NCBI GenBank assembly: GCA_030522415.1
Contig: CM060112.1
Span: forward strand, 12,815,001-12,879,000
DNA: 64,000 nt
Direction of reading: 5' to 3'
Source: Channallabes apus
Lineage: Eukaryota; Chordata; Actinopteri; Siluriformes; Clariidae
The notes below the pieces were generated by a model. The model made no database searches. It saw only the letters and a program-made list of their open reading frames with translations, and was not told the origin of the DNA. This document shows, in pieces, positions 33,048-47,396 of the stretch (positions are counted from its first letter, which is position 1; each line of letters starts with the position of its first letter). The translations under genes were made by a program, and so were the position numbers.

Positions 33048-33448
33048 GGAGACAGTCCCTGTTTTGCCTTCCTATCACATCAAACACTTTAGCAAACACG
33101 GAGACTTACCTGCAAGAGAATAGAAAAGAGTGAGGAACTGTCAATGACCAGACATTTACACACATACACATAATGAATGTTGACATTGTTCTATTGCTGT
33201 TCTGTATAATATTCGTTTTTTAATTATCAAAATGTTTACAATCTGTAATAAAGTGAAAAATAATACAATTTCAAACATGAAATCATTTTTGTGTGGTCTA
33301 AAAATGTAATACAGACTATGTTACAATTCATTATTCACAACCAAAATGACAAAAATAGCATAAAACACATTGACTTTTATAGGTGGGTCAAAAATGACCC
33401 ATTTATGGAAGAGTGTAGGGTCATATCACTCATGCATCATAGGGTTAA

Positions 33449-34499
33449 AAATATAGAGATAATTGTAATTAAATACTATCTATTGTTAGCAGCTTGTGAT
33501 TGTGTATGATTGTGTTTGATGGGAAAGAACATACAGAGCATGACTAGAGTTCAACAGTCTAATAGCTTCAGGATACAAGCTATTATTGAGCCTGGTGGTC
33601 TTGCACTGAAGGCTCCTCAGTCTTCTGCCTGAGGGAAAAGGTTGTGTGCAGGGTGAGTGGAGTCCTTAATAATGCAGAGAGCTCTTCCTCTGCATCTTGC
33701 AGTGTACAGTTCAGTGATAGACAGGACAGGACTGCTCTCCACTGTCCTCTGTGCAGCCTTAACTACTATCTGCAGGGCTTTCCTCTCAGCTGCGGTGCTG
33801 TTGCCATGCCACACAGTGATGTAGGAGTAGATGATGCTTTCTACCGCTCCTCGATAGAAACTCTTCAGAACCAGGCTTCCAAGCCCAGCTCGTTTTAGCT
33901 TCCTGAGGAAGTAGAGGCACTGGTGGGCCTTTTTAATCAGGCCCGAGGTGTTAAGTCCTTAGCTATGTGGACACCCAGATACTTGAAACTGGGGACCACT
34001 TCCACAGCAGCTCCATCAATGTGTAGGGGGAGAGGAGTTCACTTGTCCTTCCTGAAGTCTACCACCATTTCCTTGGTCTTTTTTACATTGATGCAGAGGT
34101 TGTTATCCCTACACCACTGTACCAGTTGTTCCACCTCCTCTCTGTAATAGCATTCATTGTTGTTAGTAATGCGTCCCACTACTGCTGTGTCATCTGCGAA
34201 TTTGACAATATAGCAGCTGGAGTGTCTCGCTATGCAGTCATACGTCAAAAGAGTGAACAGGAGGGGGCTCAGCACGCAACCTTGAGGCGAGCCTCTGCTG
34301 AGACTGATGGAGGTATGATGGTATCGTAGATCGTGACAGTTTGAGATCTGTTGGTCAGGAAGTCAAGGACCCAGTTCCCCACTGTAGGGCTTAATCCAAG
34401 AGAGGAGAGCTTTAGTACTAGTGTCTGTGGAGAGATGGTGTTAAAGGCAGAGAAAAAATCCAGGAAAAGCAGGCGGACGTAGGAGTTCTTATTCTCCAG
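33449..34499 (-). pseudogene. Rex1/L2-group LINE RT, palm and C-terminal parts
   Basis: Minus-strand order: LLFLDFFSAFNT (first catalytic D) at 34499-34269, then VKFADDTAVVG (catalytic FADD) with KEMVVDFRKDK at 34275-34039, then a C-terminal part near 33814-33617 with TAAERKALQ and SSPVLSITELYTARC. Frames differ between parts. Confidence 0.85.
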
Positions 34500-34753
34500 G
34501 GGCCTCATGTACAAAGACTTGCATTGAATTCATACTAAAGCATTGCGTACGGACAAAGCTGCAAATGTGCGTACGCAGTAAAAAAATCTGATGTATGAAA
34601 CACTGCGTACGCGGAATCCCACGCATATTCTCTTTGTACATCCGAATTAACGTGAAATTGAGCGCACGTGCACAAGCGCAAAACCCCTCCCTGCCTCCTC
34701 TGCTGTATAAATATGGTAATGACTCCACTTTGGCAAAACCAAACGAAAAAGCA

Positions 34754-34867
34754 ATGGCAAAAGCCAGCAAGAAGAGAAAGTGCACAAAATGTGAATTGGA
34801 GGTGCTCCTATCGAAGGTAGACCAGAGAAAAAACTGTGTTATTTGCAAGTTTGTCCTCCGGAATTAA
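34754..34867 (+). pseudogene. Harbinger Myb/SANT-like accessory protein, N-terminal fragment
   Basis: The text MAKASKKRKCTKCELEVLLS resembles the start of the Myb-like partner protein needed for nuclear import and DNA binding of the transposase. A frameshift near 34833 breaks it; the other frame reads VLFASLSSGINNN. The rest of the protein is absent. Confidence 0.7.
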
Positions 34868-34913
34868 TAACAACAACAAAAAAAACTTAGCTGGAATAAT
34901 ATCTTTAAATACA

Positions 34914-35562
34914 TCACTCACTAAGAAGCCACCCATCACGCACCCTGCCACCTTGGAGCCGCATCCCAACTATGTTTGTGAGGATGAACGAATCATGGGT
35001 TGACCCAGGACACCTTGCCACAATATTTGTTAGGCACATTTGAGCATGGCCGATTCTAGACCTGACCATATGGAGGGGCAGTGAGAATTTTGAAGGGGGC
35101 ATCCTAGTCTAGCATTGTTTTTTCCCCAGATCACGTAACAGGGCGCGGAGTCAGATCATGCAATGGGGCGGGGGGGGGGGGGGGGGTGCGTGCGGTCAGA
35201 TCATGCAACGGTGATGCTAGACATGCGGGTGATCCCGTCCCATACATTGCACGGCTCAAAGATGACTGGCTTAACCCAGAGCGGTCTGCCAGTTCCCTTT
35301 GGAAAGAACCAGTTGCCAGGAAACCAAGCTTTGTCAGCACCTGTAAGGGAACGGGTAATGCGTGGCTCCTCGGTGTCTCTCTTTCCAAATTTGGACCCAA
35401 CTCAGCACAGAGCTCCAATAGGATAGCTCTTGGAAATCTGAAACGGCTAATAAGCCAGTCATCATCGTGGGCCAGAAAATCACTGTGATCCCTAAAAATG
35501 TGTTCCCTTCCGATTCGGCTATTGACAATGTCCTCTAATAAGGCCAACACTGCCATTGCCAT
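34914..35562 (-). pseudogene. Harbinger (HARBI1-like) transposase, two fragments
   Basis: The N-terminal part (35562-35131) reads MAMAVLALLEDIVNSRIGRE, then FRDHSDFLAHDDDWLISRFR and ALPVPLQVLTKLGFLATGSF, typical of HARBI1-type proteins. The second part (35102-34914) contains ARCPGSTHDSFI with the second catalytic D. The first D, the third acidic residue (ERxxG) and the region between are missing; a G-rich low-complexity stretch (35165-35186) lies near the break. Confidence 0.85.
35165..35186 (+). repeat. G-run (17 consecutive G)
   Basis: GGGGC is followed by 17 G residues. It falls at the break in the Harbinger transposase; it may also be a site of assembly error. Confidence 0.85.
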
Positions 35563-35925
35563 AGACTAAGGGTTGTATACATTTGAAAATGCTTTTATAT
35601 ATTCTAAATATCTTTATATATTCTCAAATAATTGGTAGAAAAATATTGTCAATTAATCCATTTTACCAATTATAAATGAATAGCAATGATTTTCACATGT
35701 ATTGGTGCGATACTCTGTGGTGTGCAATTTAACATAATTGCCTCTAGGAGTCGCCAACGGAAATAAAACAAACATGCACAAGAAATACACGTACGCCAGA
35801 CATGAAGTTGGCGTGGAAGAACGCACATTCTCACGTTAATTTCACTGTTAGTATATCCAACCATGAGCGTGAAAACTGGTGTAAGCAAAGTTTTTGTGCG
35901 TACGCTGCGTTGATACATGAGGCCC

Positions 35926-37006
35926 CAGGTGTTTAAGGGCTGTGTGGATCACTGACTAGATGGCGTCATCTGTGGAGCGATTTGACTTGTATCTGTACTG
36001 ATGGGGGTCCACAGTGGTATCGATGGAGGCTTTGATGTGGGTCATGACCAGCCTCTTGAAGCACTTCATGACTACCGGGTTTAAAGCTATGGGTCGGTAG
36101 TCATTCAAACAAGTCACTGTTGAGCACTTAGGGACTGGAACAATGGTGGCAGTCTTCAGGCAGGTGGGAACAGATGCAGTTGACAGAGAGGTGTTAACTG
36201 ACATACTTAACACTTCTGACAGCTGGTGAGCACAGTCCTTAAGTACCCTCCCTGGTATGTTATCAGGGCCTGCAGCTTTACGGGGGTTAATTCTTTTTAT
36301 AATCCTCTCCACGACGGCTGTTGTTACTCTAAGGGGTCATCAGGAAGTGTTTGGAGCTTAGTACAGGGTGGAGGGTTGTCATGTTCCTCAAAGCGGGCAT
36401 AGAATGAGTTAAGTGTATCTGGCAGGCAGGGGTCCCTAGGGCATTGTGCATTTTTGGTGTTGTAGTCAGTGATGCAGTTAATGCCCTTCCACATACTCTG
36501 TGGATCGTTGGATGTAAGGTGACCTTGGTGATTTTCTGGGGGTATGTGTCTTTAGCCGTCCCAACGCATGCCGTGAGTTGTTTCCTCACCATCTTTAGCG
36601 CTGATGCATCACCTGCCCTAAATGCAGCATCCCTGGTTTTCAGCATAGCCTTTACTTCATCATTCAGCCAGGGCTTCTGATTAGAGATGCAGGTAATTGT
36701 CTTGGTGGTGGTTACATCATTAGCACATTTAGATATGAAGCCGAGGACGGAAGACGTGTATTCATCCAGGTGCAGCTTATCCCCATAAGTGGCTGCATCT
36801 TTGAAGATCTGCCAGTCAGTACAATGAAAGCATTCCTGGAGCACAAGGGCTGCATCACTGGGCCATACAGTGATCGTTTTCTTTGTGTGTGTTGTCCTCC
36901 TCATCAGGGGACGATAGGCTGGAGCCAGCAGAATGGCCAGAAGGCCAAGATGGGGGCAGGGGAGAGCTCTGTATGCACTGCAGATGTTTGTACAGTAGGT
37001 GGACAA
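35926..37006 (-). pseudogene. Rex1/L2-group LINE, endonuclease end and N-terminal RT
   Basis: The minus strand shows APAYRPLMRRT (end of endonuclease and linker) and then SNQKPWLNDEVKAML, RTRDAAFRAGD-like and VRKQLTACVGTAK. After a stop, [20 protein letters not shown] and [16 protein letters not shown] appear (36312-35956), followed by [15 protein letters not shown]. This is the part upstream of the Harbinger insertion. Confidence 0.85.
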
Positions 37007-37147
37007 CCAGACTGCTCATTACCGTCGCACTCACCACCGTGGAAACGCGGCAGCTGCCAAAATAAACCAATAGCATTTCAAAATAATTTGTGAAATGAAC
37101 GCCAGGTGGCGCAAATTGACATTTTCCGTCGTATCGGTTTTTAAATA

Positions 37148-38764
<1,617 letters not shown>

Positions 38765-38950
38765 TACATTCTGAGCTTAAGTCATAATAAAGTCATAATA
38801 TGTTGTAGCGAAGAAATACTACACTTCTGTGTCCAACAAACATGAAAAACTATAAATAAAAAAAAATATGAGTTAGAAAACATTGGTTTTATTTTGTTTA
38901 GACAGACTCTTTGTTTTTATCTGTTTAGTGTTATTATTAAAGAAAACAGC

Positions 38951-41480
38951 ACTAGGGCTTTTTATAAAAATTTATTTCGACAATACTTACAGTTGTTAGA
39001 GTTTAAGACATCAAGATTTAAATATAGAAATAACTAAAACAAATAGAGCAAACTTCCAGAATATATAATAAAAAAAAATAAATCAATAAAAAAAGATGTA
39101 TGCAGTATAATCGGGGTCTCTCATTACATTATTTGCTCGCACTTCTGGCACTGAACCAAAATATATTGTCTTACATTTGTGAATAAAATATCATTCTTTT
39201 TTTCAGAGATTTATTTGTGCAAAATAATATTTATGCAATATAATTACAGGCTCTGGATTCGTTTTTCGTTTGCAGTATAAACCAAAATACATCTTACGAT
39301 TTTCGAGAGACTTGTGGTAAAAAAACATCATTTTTTTTCAGACATTTGTCTGTACAAAATAATATTTATGCAATATAATCACAGGCTCTTGATTCGTTAT
39401 CCATTTGCAATATAAACCAAAATACATTAACCATATAATATAAACCAGAATATAAACCAAAATATTTAATTTGTTGTATTAAATATTTATGCCGTCTCAT
39501 AAAGGATCCAGAGATTTCGTTGTACTAAATAATATTTTTGCTGTATAACCATTTACATTTAGGCATTTGGCAGACGCTCTTATCCAGAGCGACTTACATT
39601 TTTATCTCATTACACATCTGAGCAGTTGAGGGTTAAGGGCCTTGCTCAAGGGCCCAACAGTGGCAACTTGGTGGTTGTGGGGTTTGAACCTGGGATCTTC
39701 CGAACCGTAGACCAATGCCTTCACCACTGAGCTACACCTGGCCCCTAACCATCTTAATTCGTTAACCGTAGATTTTTTTCTGCGATTCAGTTGTACTGAA
39801 TGATGTTTATGCAGTATAATCAAGCTCTCTTATTTCGTTATTTGTTCGCATTTGGCTTGCACTTGCTGCATTGCACACTACTGAGCATCCAAGCGTGGCA
39901 ACGCATGCTTGGTTTAAGTTGGACATTGACGCACATATTGTAAATGACTGTGAATCGTAGGGCATTATATTCCTGCCACAATTCTCACAGCTGCACAGTA
40001 TGTAATAATAACAATAGTGTTTTTCTTTACTGAATAGAAATATAATTGCGCAACTGTTAGCCCGTACTTGATAACACAAAAACACAAGCGCTGCTGTATA
40101 ACATCTAACGCGAATTTTATGGTCATTTGGTCATTTATGGTATTCATTTTATTTTTTTTATTTTTGTCTTTGATGTTAACTACACAAAGCTGTGCCTCCC
40201 ACCTGCATCTCCAGCATACTGTTTGATTGATGGACATGAGTCTGCATCTGTTACATTTTTGGTGACAACAGTTTTTCAGCACACGTTTTCACTGTGTAGT
40301 CCACCTCGCGCGCACAACCTCTCGCAGGCACAGAGGCAAAGAGTACAGTACGCCGTTTTAACAGGGGTGGGGATAAGAAAACAGCAGTGAAACTGACTGG
40401 CCATTTTAATAATTCATTGATACGTTGATGTCTTTGGTTTCGGCTGTAAGTGGATGCGCTGTAGTAATCCACGTTTTATACAAATTACATAAGCTGATTT
40501 CCCCCCCCCCCATTAATTTATATAAAAGCAGACATTTCGCTTTCTGTATCTGTATTTCAGTCATGATATACTAACATATTGTTGCTGTGTAGTGCGCGCG
40601 CGCAACCTTCACACAGGGCGAGCCTTCACACAGCAGACCAAATCGTCATTAGTGCGTCCCTCCCCCAAACAGCGCAGCGAGGAGCATTTACATTTAAACA
40701 GGTTTTACAGGTGTGCTTTGCAAAGTCAGTCACATACAAATGCAAATAATACACCTCCCCAAGTGTGAATAGCTGTTCTCATGATATACTAACTCTACCT
40801 CTCACGGGCGAGCCTTCACACAGCAGACCAAATCGTCATTAGCGCATCCCTCGCCTCAAACAGCGCAGCAAGGAGCAAACTGAGTGATTTACATAAATCA
40901 CTGATCACATTAAAACAATTTATTCATACAGATGTACCTGTTTTATAGGTTTGTTACTGAAGAACTGTGGCAGCGGGCACACCTAAAAATAAATGCAGGA
41001 TTATTTTATTTTATAGTTTTATTTAAATAAAAATGCTTTTACAAATGTGGGCTACTGTTATCTACTTCAAATATTTGTTAAAACAGCCGGGAAACTCACT
41101 CTGATTATTTTAATAATTCATTGATAAATTAGTGATTCCTTTGGTTTCGGCTGTGCTGTGTGATCATGTCATCTCGTCGTCTCCGCAGCAGTGAGCGCGC
41201 CTATAATTCACTTTTCATACGAATTACATAATCTAATAATTTTTTTTCATTAGTTTATATAAAAGCAGATATTTCGCTTTCTATAAGTATATATTTTTCA
41301 CGTCTGTGAGGCGAGTATACACGGAGTATCGGTTCATTTTCTGACGCGCTCAAGTTCACCGAAAACAATACAGAGCCCCGTTTAGTGTAATTTATTTCAT
41401 TTAATAAATCTACTACAAATTTTAAGAACACAAAATATAAGATGACACAAGACCCTACACGTGTAGCTTTTCTAATTACG
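38951..41480. repeat. Unnamed AT-rich repeat U, copy 2 (expanded)
   Basis: It starts CTAGGGCTTTT and follows the order of copy 1, with internal repetition of the GGCTCTGGATTCG unit (39249, 39384) and of GCGAGCCTTCACACAGCAGA (40618, 40808). A tRNA-headed SINE is inserted at 39549. A C-run lies at 40501-40511. No protein is recognised. Confidence 0.7.
39549..39746 (-). mobile_element. tRNA-derived SINE
   Basis: On the minus strand the head has GTAGCTCAGTGGT (A box) and CCCAGGTTCAAACCC (B box), both within 39679-39744. The body ends with the widespread fish block CATTTGGCAGACGCTCTTAT (plus strand, about 39557-39576). Flanking duplications were not clear. Confidence 0.8.
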
Positions 41481-42479
41481 GGGTTGTTGTTCTTGCAGTG
41501 TTACTGTGTGTGATTCGCAATGTCAGACACTTACAAATGCAAATAATACACCTCAAGTGTGAATAGCTGTTCTCACCTATACACTCGGAGAAACTAAAAT
41601 CACCACTGTTCATGGTTTCAGCAAACTGGGGAGGATCTTGGATCTTGCTTCAGGCCTCTTCTTAAATTTGTGTAAATTTAAAATCTTCTGAATTCTAAAA
41701 TTGACATTGTTACAGTTTGTAATCCCTGGAATGAGATTTTTCTTACCATAACATGTAGTGTTATTAATCACTCTACACTGTTTTTAATTACTCTATAATG
41801 TTTTAATTTTAGATTTTATTTATAAATAAACAAACCAAATACAATTTTTCCATGTGTATTTACCCTTTGTAAAATAGCATTAAAAATGATGGGTCATGTA
41901 TCGAGCGATTAAAAACAATACAAGGCACGTTATGATAAGGAACCTTTCTATCTCTTCCATTCCAGTGATTAAAAAACGGTAAAAATATCAATTTTGGAAT
42001 CCACAGACGCTCAAACAGCAAAAGAACATAATAATAATCAAAATAATAATATTATTCTTTTTGCTGTTTATGTCCACCATTTAATAATGATTTAATTATC
42101 AATAATTAAAGCTGCTCACATCGCGCGCTTTCACTTTAAAAAATGCAGTGTTTAATCAGCAAGTATATGTCGCCTCTCTTTATGATTGATAAATATTCTG
42201 ACTGAAACAAATCTGCTCGTGTCGGCTCATATCGGGAGCATTTTTGATGAAAGAGGAGAGTAGAAGGGGAAAACTGAAAGTGTGTACAAACAACAGCACA
42301 ATGCATGTGTGTGAATGGCTGAAACGTGGTTGTGAATAAACCTTTTAGTGAATATAAAACGTTTGCGTGATCCCGCGTGTGCGCTCTTTAACTTTGCCGA
42401 GTTTTGATCTAAAGTCAGATGAACGCGCGTGCCGATATGAGAGATGAGATATCTCTTTCAGCAAACACATATTCTAGGT
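41481..42479. other. AT-rich DNA, no gene seen
   Basis: It contains ATAATAATAATC-type tracts near 42030 and GC-richer blocks near 42380 and 42500. No domain or repeat end is recognised. Confidence 0.5.
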
Positions 42480-42968
42480 GTTAAATAAGCGCTGTCTATG
42501 CGGCGCTGGGAGAAACGCACGCCGATGTGAGCCGCTGTATTTCAGTCATGATATACTACTGTAACTCTACCTCTCACGGGCGAGCCTCCACACAGGAGAC
42601 CAAATCGTCATTAGTGCGTCCCTCCCCCAAACAGCGCTGCGAAAACACTTTATGTAAACTGAGTCGTTTACATAAATCACTGATCACATTTAAACAATTT
42701 ATTCATACAGATGTACCTGTTTTACATGGAAAGTTACAGGTTTGTTACTGAATTTACTCAGATAAAGAGCCATACTGTATAAGCGGAGACACCTAAAAAT
42801 AAATGCAGGATTATTTTTTATAGTCTAAATAAAAATGCTTTTATAAATGTGGGCTACTGTTATCTACTTCAAATATTTGTTAAAACAGCCAGGAAACTCA
42901 CTTTGACCATTTTAATAATTCATTGATAAATTAGTGATTCCTTTGGTTTCGGCTGTGCTGCTGAAGGT

Positions 42969-44305
42969 GATCAAATTCAAATTTTTATTCGTCACATACA
43001 CAGTCATACACAGTACGATATGCAGTGAAATGCTTACACGACCGCCAGTGACCTTAAAAAGATAATTAAATCTTATAGTAAGAAATAAATATGAATAAAG
43101 AAATACAATAGGAAAATTTTAACTTAACTAGAATAAAAATAAAAATAGAAATAGAAATATACTGTACAATAGAGATTTTCTTTTTTTTTAATTGAAATTT
43201 GGTGGAGGATGTATGGTGTGCAAGTAATTTGCATAGAAACATGTCTTAAGGTGCCTTATTAAAGTGACTTTGTGCAAGGGTCCAGAATGTAAACATAAGG
43301 GTCCAGAATGTAAACATAAACATGAGTTCCAATGTAAGTGTAGATGTGCATGAAAGTGTCCATAGTGTCCATTGACGTTAACAGGTTGTATTAGTTCTGT
43401 GTTTGTGGTGTGAATGTGGTATGGTTGAGAGACCTTATCGCCTGCGAGAAGAAGCTCCTCCTCAGTATCTCTGTGTTGGCCTTCAGGGAGCGGAAGCGCT
43501 TTCCTGACCGCAACAGAGAGAACAGTCCATTGTTGGGATGGCTGAGGTCCTTAACGATCTTCCTGGCCTTGTACAGCAGTTTGTAAAGAGTACAGCAGGG
43601 GGCTCAGAACACAACCCTGGGGGGCTCCAGTGCTGAGTGTGAGGGAGGCTGAGACATGACCGCCCATTTTTACTGCCTGTGGTCTGCCAGTTAGGAAGTT
43701 GGAGATCCACTGACACATGGGTGAGCTGAGTCCCAGGTGCTCCAGCTTGGTGGTGAGTGTGGAGGGAATTATGGTATTAAATGCAGAGCTGTAGTCGATG
43801 AAGAGCATTTTCACATAATTTCCCCTCTTAGTGTCCAGGTGGGTGAGAGATGTGTGGAGGAGATATGAGATTGCATCGTCTGTGGAACGGTTCGGATGAT
43901 AAGCGAACTGTAGTGGGTCGAGTGTGTCCGGTAGTGAAGAGATGATGAAGTCTCTGACCAGGCGTTCAAAGCACTTCATCACTACTGAGGTGAGGGCTGC
44001 AGGGCGATAGTCATTGAGGGAAGCAGGATGGGGTTTCTTTGGAACAGGAACAATGATGGACTCTTTGAAGCATGTGGGGATCACCGACTGAGATAAAGAG
44101 ATGTTGAATATCTCAGTGAACACAGGTGCTAGCTGGTCTACGCAGGCTCTGAGGATACGGCCTGAGATGCCGTCTGGTCCTGCTGCTTTCCTGGTGTTCA
44201 CTCTCTTGAAGGCTCTCCTCACATTGTGCTCGGTGATGATGAGCGCGTTTCCGGTGCTGGCAGTGTCTTCCTGTCTGCAGCCGATAGCGCCGTTAGCATT
44301 AGCGC
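42969..44305 (-). mobile_element. Rex1/L2-group LINE, 5'-truncated with an internal deletion
   Basis: The 3' tail at 42969-43040 has TTCGTCACATACACAG and GATATGCAGTGAAATGCTTA, the tail also carried by the SINE at 11487. The RT follows on the minus strand. It inserted into repeat U copy 3. Confidence 0.85.
43441..44222 (-). pseudogene. LINE reverse transcriptase missing its catalytic FADD segment
   Basis: Text in order: [55 protein letters not shown] (first catalytic D) and STGAPQGCVLSPLLYSL. At about 43586 it jumps to the C-terminal text (TAVQGQEDR and, in another frame, the segment down to 43441), so the FADD active site and about 150 residues are lost. Confidence 0.87.
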
Positions 44306-44714
44306 TGGATCATGTCATCTCGTCGTTTCCGCAGCAGTGAGCGCGCCTATAATTCACTTCTCATACGAATTACATAATCTAATAATTTTTTTTCATTAGT
44401 TTATATTAAAGCAGATATTTCTCTTTCTATAAGTATATATTTTTCACGTCTGTGAGGCGAGTATACACGGAGTTTGGGTTCATTTTCTGACGCGCTCAAG
44501 TTCACCAAAATCAATACAGAACCCAGTTTACTTTATTTATTTAATAAAATCATGAAGTTTTTTCGTCATTGTGAGTGCACCTAAATAAAAGTAGAGTCTT
44601 ATAAAAGGTACAAATTTAATGAACACAAAATATAAGATGACACAAGACCCTACACGTGTAGCTTTTCTAATTACACATAATAAAAAGGCTGTGTGTTAAC
44701 GTTTACGTTGCTTT

Positions 44715-47396
44715 CAGTGGGAGCCACGTCAAACAGCCGCCTGGAGCATGATGGATTCATGGCAGGTCCATGAAGGGTTAATGCACGCTTCGTGCACGAA
44801 ATGTGATCCCCTGCGATGACGCAGTTAACAATGCCCCGCCCCATAAACGCCCCCATGCGCTTTCTAAAAAGATGGTTGCAATGCTGTATAATTCCGCCAG
44901 ATGGAGCATTGACTGGTACAGTTAACTGCAGTGTCCAGGAAGCCCAGTACCATATCTTTAATATACAGACAGTTCTTGTATTGTCAACATAGTTTCATAA
45001 ATAGATGACATGGTAAAAAACAACAACAAACCGATTAATAAAACAGATTTGTTAAATCACTCAATACACAACCCATGATGATTATGCTATTTATTATTTA
45101 ATAATGAATTAATAAAACTAGTTAGTGAATATTTTTTAAGACATCCTGAAATGATCCTTAAAGACACGGTAACGTCTGTAATTTGTCTATACCGATCATT
45201 GTAGGTACGGAATAAAAACGCGGGCTATGTACAGTATTTTACATTATGGTGTATTTTACCTCCTTCCATTTAATATACTGATAGATAATATTTTGCTGCA
45301 AAGTAAAGCTCAAAATGTAACGTCTGCTTGGGTTTGTTTTCGTTATATTTTTGATGATGTTTTTTTTTTTCACTGATAGTCAACAAGTGGCATAAGAGAG
45401 GCAATTAATGGCGCATGCAACCTGGAACAAATATCTGCCCATATGGATCAGTATTTCTTTAGTCATTTAATCATGCATAATGCTCCCCCGTCAAAAGATC
45501 TGATGGGGCATTAATCACTTATCACAACTGTGAATGGATACAGCAGCAGAGACTAAATCCCCATAAACACTTGGAAACAATAGTAAAAAAGTTCCAGAGG
45601 GTTAGCGCCTGTTATACTAATGTATTTTTACTGATTTTTTTACTGCTTATATTTAGTTTGGTTTTACGCAATTTCAGTAAGCCCAGGGAAAAACAGTGCT
45701 CGAACATGATGCCCCCCTTCAAATTTCTGACTGCGCCCCTCTCCCCCTGGTCTAGAACGGCCCTGCCTCTGACCGTCTTTTGCCTTGTAAATGAATATTC
45801 TCACTCACCTTCCAATCCCCCCAGCGCACACACTTTGTTTATCCTGTAAACTGTAACTGTGTTTGCTAGGGCACTTGGTTATACACAGTAACTAATGGAA
45901 CACTTACTTAACTTACTGGTTTGGTTTAAATATCGATTATTACCTTATTCAGCAAAATAAATTAATTATTAACGTATTGAAGTATTTTAGTTAAGGACAA
46001 AAACTGTGCTTGTGTTTAGAACTGCTGCACAGCCGTGTTCATAGGTTAAATCAATGATGGATGAATGGAGAGGTGTGTGTGTGTGTGTGTGTGTGTGTAT
46101 TTATATATGCGCGCGCTCTTCAGCATTTCTCCGTTGGCTTTAACAAGCACACCCATCCCCCCGCCAAAAACACACACACACAGAGCAATTAACACCATGT
46201 CATACTCAGGAGTGGAAGGTGAGACATCTCAATGGAGTATACCAAGTTTGTCCTTGCTCTTTTGGAGTTCTTAAAACCCAAAACATTTATTTATACTGAG
46301 AAAAAATTATTATGGGTCACAATCACAAACACAAATACATATAATCAAGCGTTTAACTGGTTTCATTTGTTTCTATGACCAATAATTATTATTATGATTT
46401 TCAGCCCAACTCTTTGACTATTTAAAACAAAGTTGTGTCCCATTTTTTGCCCATTGAAGTTGTTGGTTCAACTAAATGTTTTTTAAATACCCAAACAATC
46501 CCCCAAAAATTAAAACACACAAACATGACTTCAACAATTAAATTTATTCTTCCAAAACTAGTCAAAGTTAAAACAGTAATTTATATAAAACAGGTGAATA
46601 CATGTTGTCTTTTTGTTTAAAGTTCATTAAACTACCCGGATACACCAGCTGCTTATAAGTCTCTATCTATAGTCCTTTAATATTAAAATGTAAATTTTTC
46701 AAATATCAAAACTATTAAACATGGAACAGTTTAAGTCTTTGTTTTCCCCAAAGTACTGTATCAGACATTTTGCAGTTCTATGTTCAGAATATACAGTAGA
46801 CCTGAACAAACATCATTCTAAAGCTGTTGCACAGTGACGTCATCCCTCCTACAGCTCCCTCAACAGTTTGTTCAGGCTCCTCCAATCCTGTAGCTCCAAA
46901 AGTCCAGCCGTCAGCCGTCTGACCCCCCAATCCTCCACAGCGGAGCTCTGCTTAAAGACAACAGGAGAATTTAGTGAAGACAAAGATAAATAAACTACAC
47001 AGAACATATATTTCTAATAAAAATACAATATATTAATAAACCTATTTACCACAGAGTGTGTAAAATACTGTTTTGGGAATTCTGGAATGTAAATAAACTG
47101 CCTGTGCTAATGTTAACCAGTGAACAGTGTTAGTGTTAACCAGTGACTGTCTGTATTATTGTCTGAATTAAATTAACCGAGAATTTACTTAATGCGCTTC
47201 TCATACAAATAAGTTAAGCGATATAACACTCGTATATGAGCATTAGTTCATCCCTGAGGCCAAACTATAACTTACTGAAACCGCTCATACCTCCCACACA
47301 CCCCCCCTACACACACCTCCCCCCCACACCTCCACCACGCACACACACACCCCTCCCCCCTCCTTAACTGATAAACACTTCAGTGTTGTTATTCAG
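44715..47396 (-). repeat. Right arm of the large inverted duplication
   Basis: It is the reverse complement of 6405-6521 joined to 9232-12628, with small indels. It starts CAGTGGGAGCCACG (44715-44728). It lacks the L2, SINE and tandem doubling of the left arm but has a private segment at about 45690-45790. Its edge at 44715 abuts repeat U. Confidence 0.8.
46802..46950 (-). other. Exon-like segment, right-arm copy
   Basis: It is the counterpart of 9490-9631, with an acceptor-like CTTTAAG and a donor-like CAG|GTCTAC on the minus strand. A 7-bp insertion (GACGGCT) shifts the frame relative to the left copy. Function unknown. Confidence 0.3.

Larger units (their letters stand above)
25866..33444 (+). 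mobile_element. PiggyBac element, family A, with a DIRS element inside
   Basis: It is flanked by TTAA on both sides (25862-25865 and 33445-33448). The termini CCCTAGGATGCA and, reversed, CCCTATGATGCA form the inverted repeat. Both ends also carry a GGGTCAAAAATGACCC palindrome (25890-25910 and 33385-33400). The transposase remnant lies at 32133-33047. Most of the 7.6 kb is a later DIRS insertion and an unnamed repeat. Confidence 0.9.
34500..35925. mobile_element. PIF/Harbinger element
   Basis: Ends are GGGCCTCATGTA and its reverse complement, flanked by the 3-bp duplication CAG (34497-34499 and 35926-35928). It splits a LINE reading frame between the first catalytic D region and the N-terminal RT motifs, so the insertion is secondary. 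It carries the two genes typical of the superfamily, a Myb-like protein and a HARBI1-type transposase, facing each other, both broken. Confidence 0.9.
25577..37090 (-). mobile_element. Rex1/L2-group LINE, host of the nested insertions
   Basis: Its 3' tail is at 25577-25861 (AAGGATTCTTTATTGTTATA). After the piggyBac A insertion, the minus strand continues at 33449 through the RT C-terminus, is interrupted by Harbinger at 34500-35925, and resumes to the endonuclease end near 37006. Removing the insertions gives about 2.5 kb of collinear LINE. It lacks most of the endonuclease and so is 5'-truncated. Confidence 0.8.
42480..44714. repeat. Unnamed AT-rich repeat U, copy 3, split by a LINE
   Basis: 42540-42965 and 44306-44714 follow copies 1 and 2. 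The split point lies after GGTTTCGGCTGTGCTG and before ATCATGTCATCTCGTCG, which are adjacent in copies 1 and 2 (for example 31221-31245). This gives the empty site for the LINE between. Confidence 0.75.
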
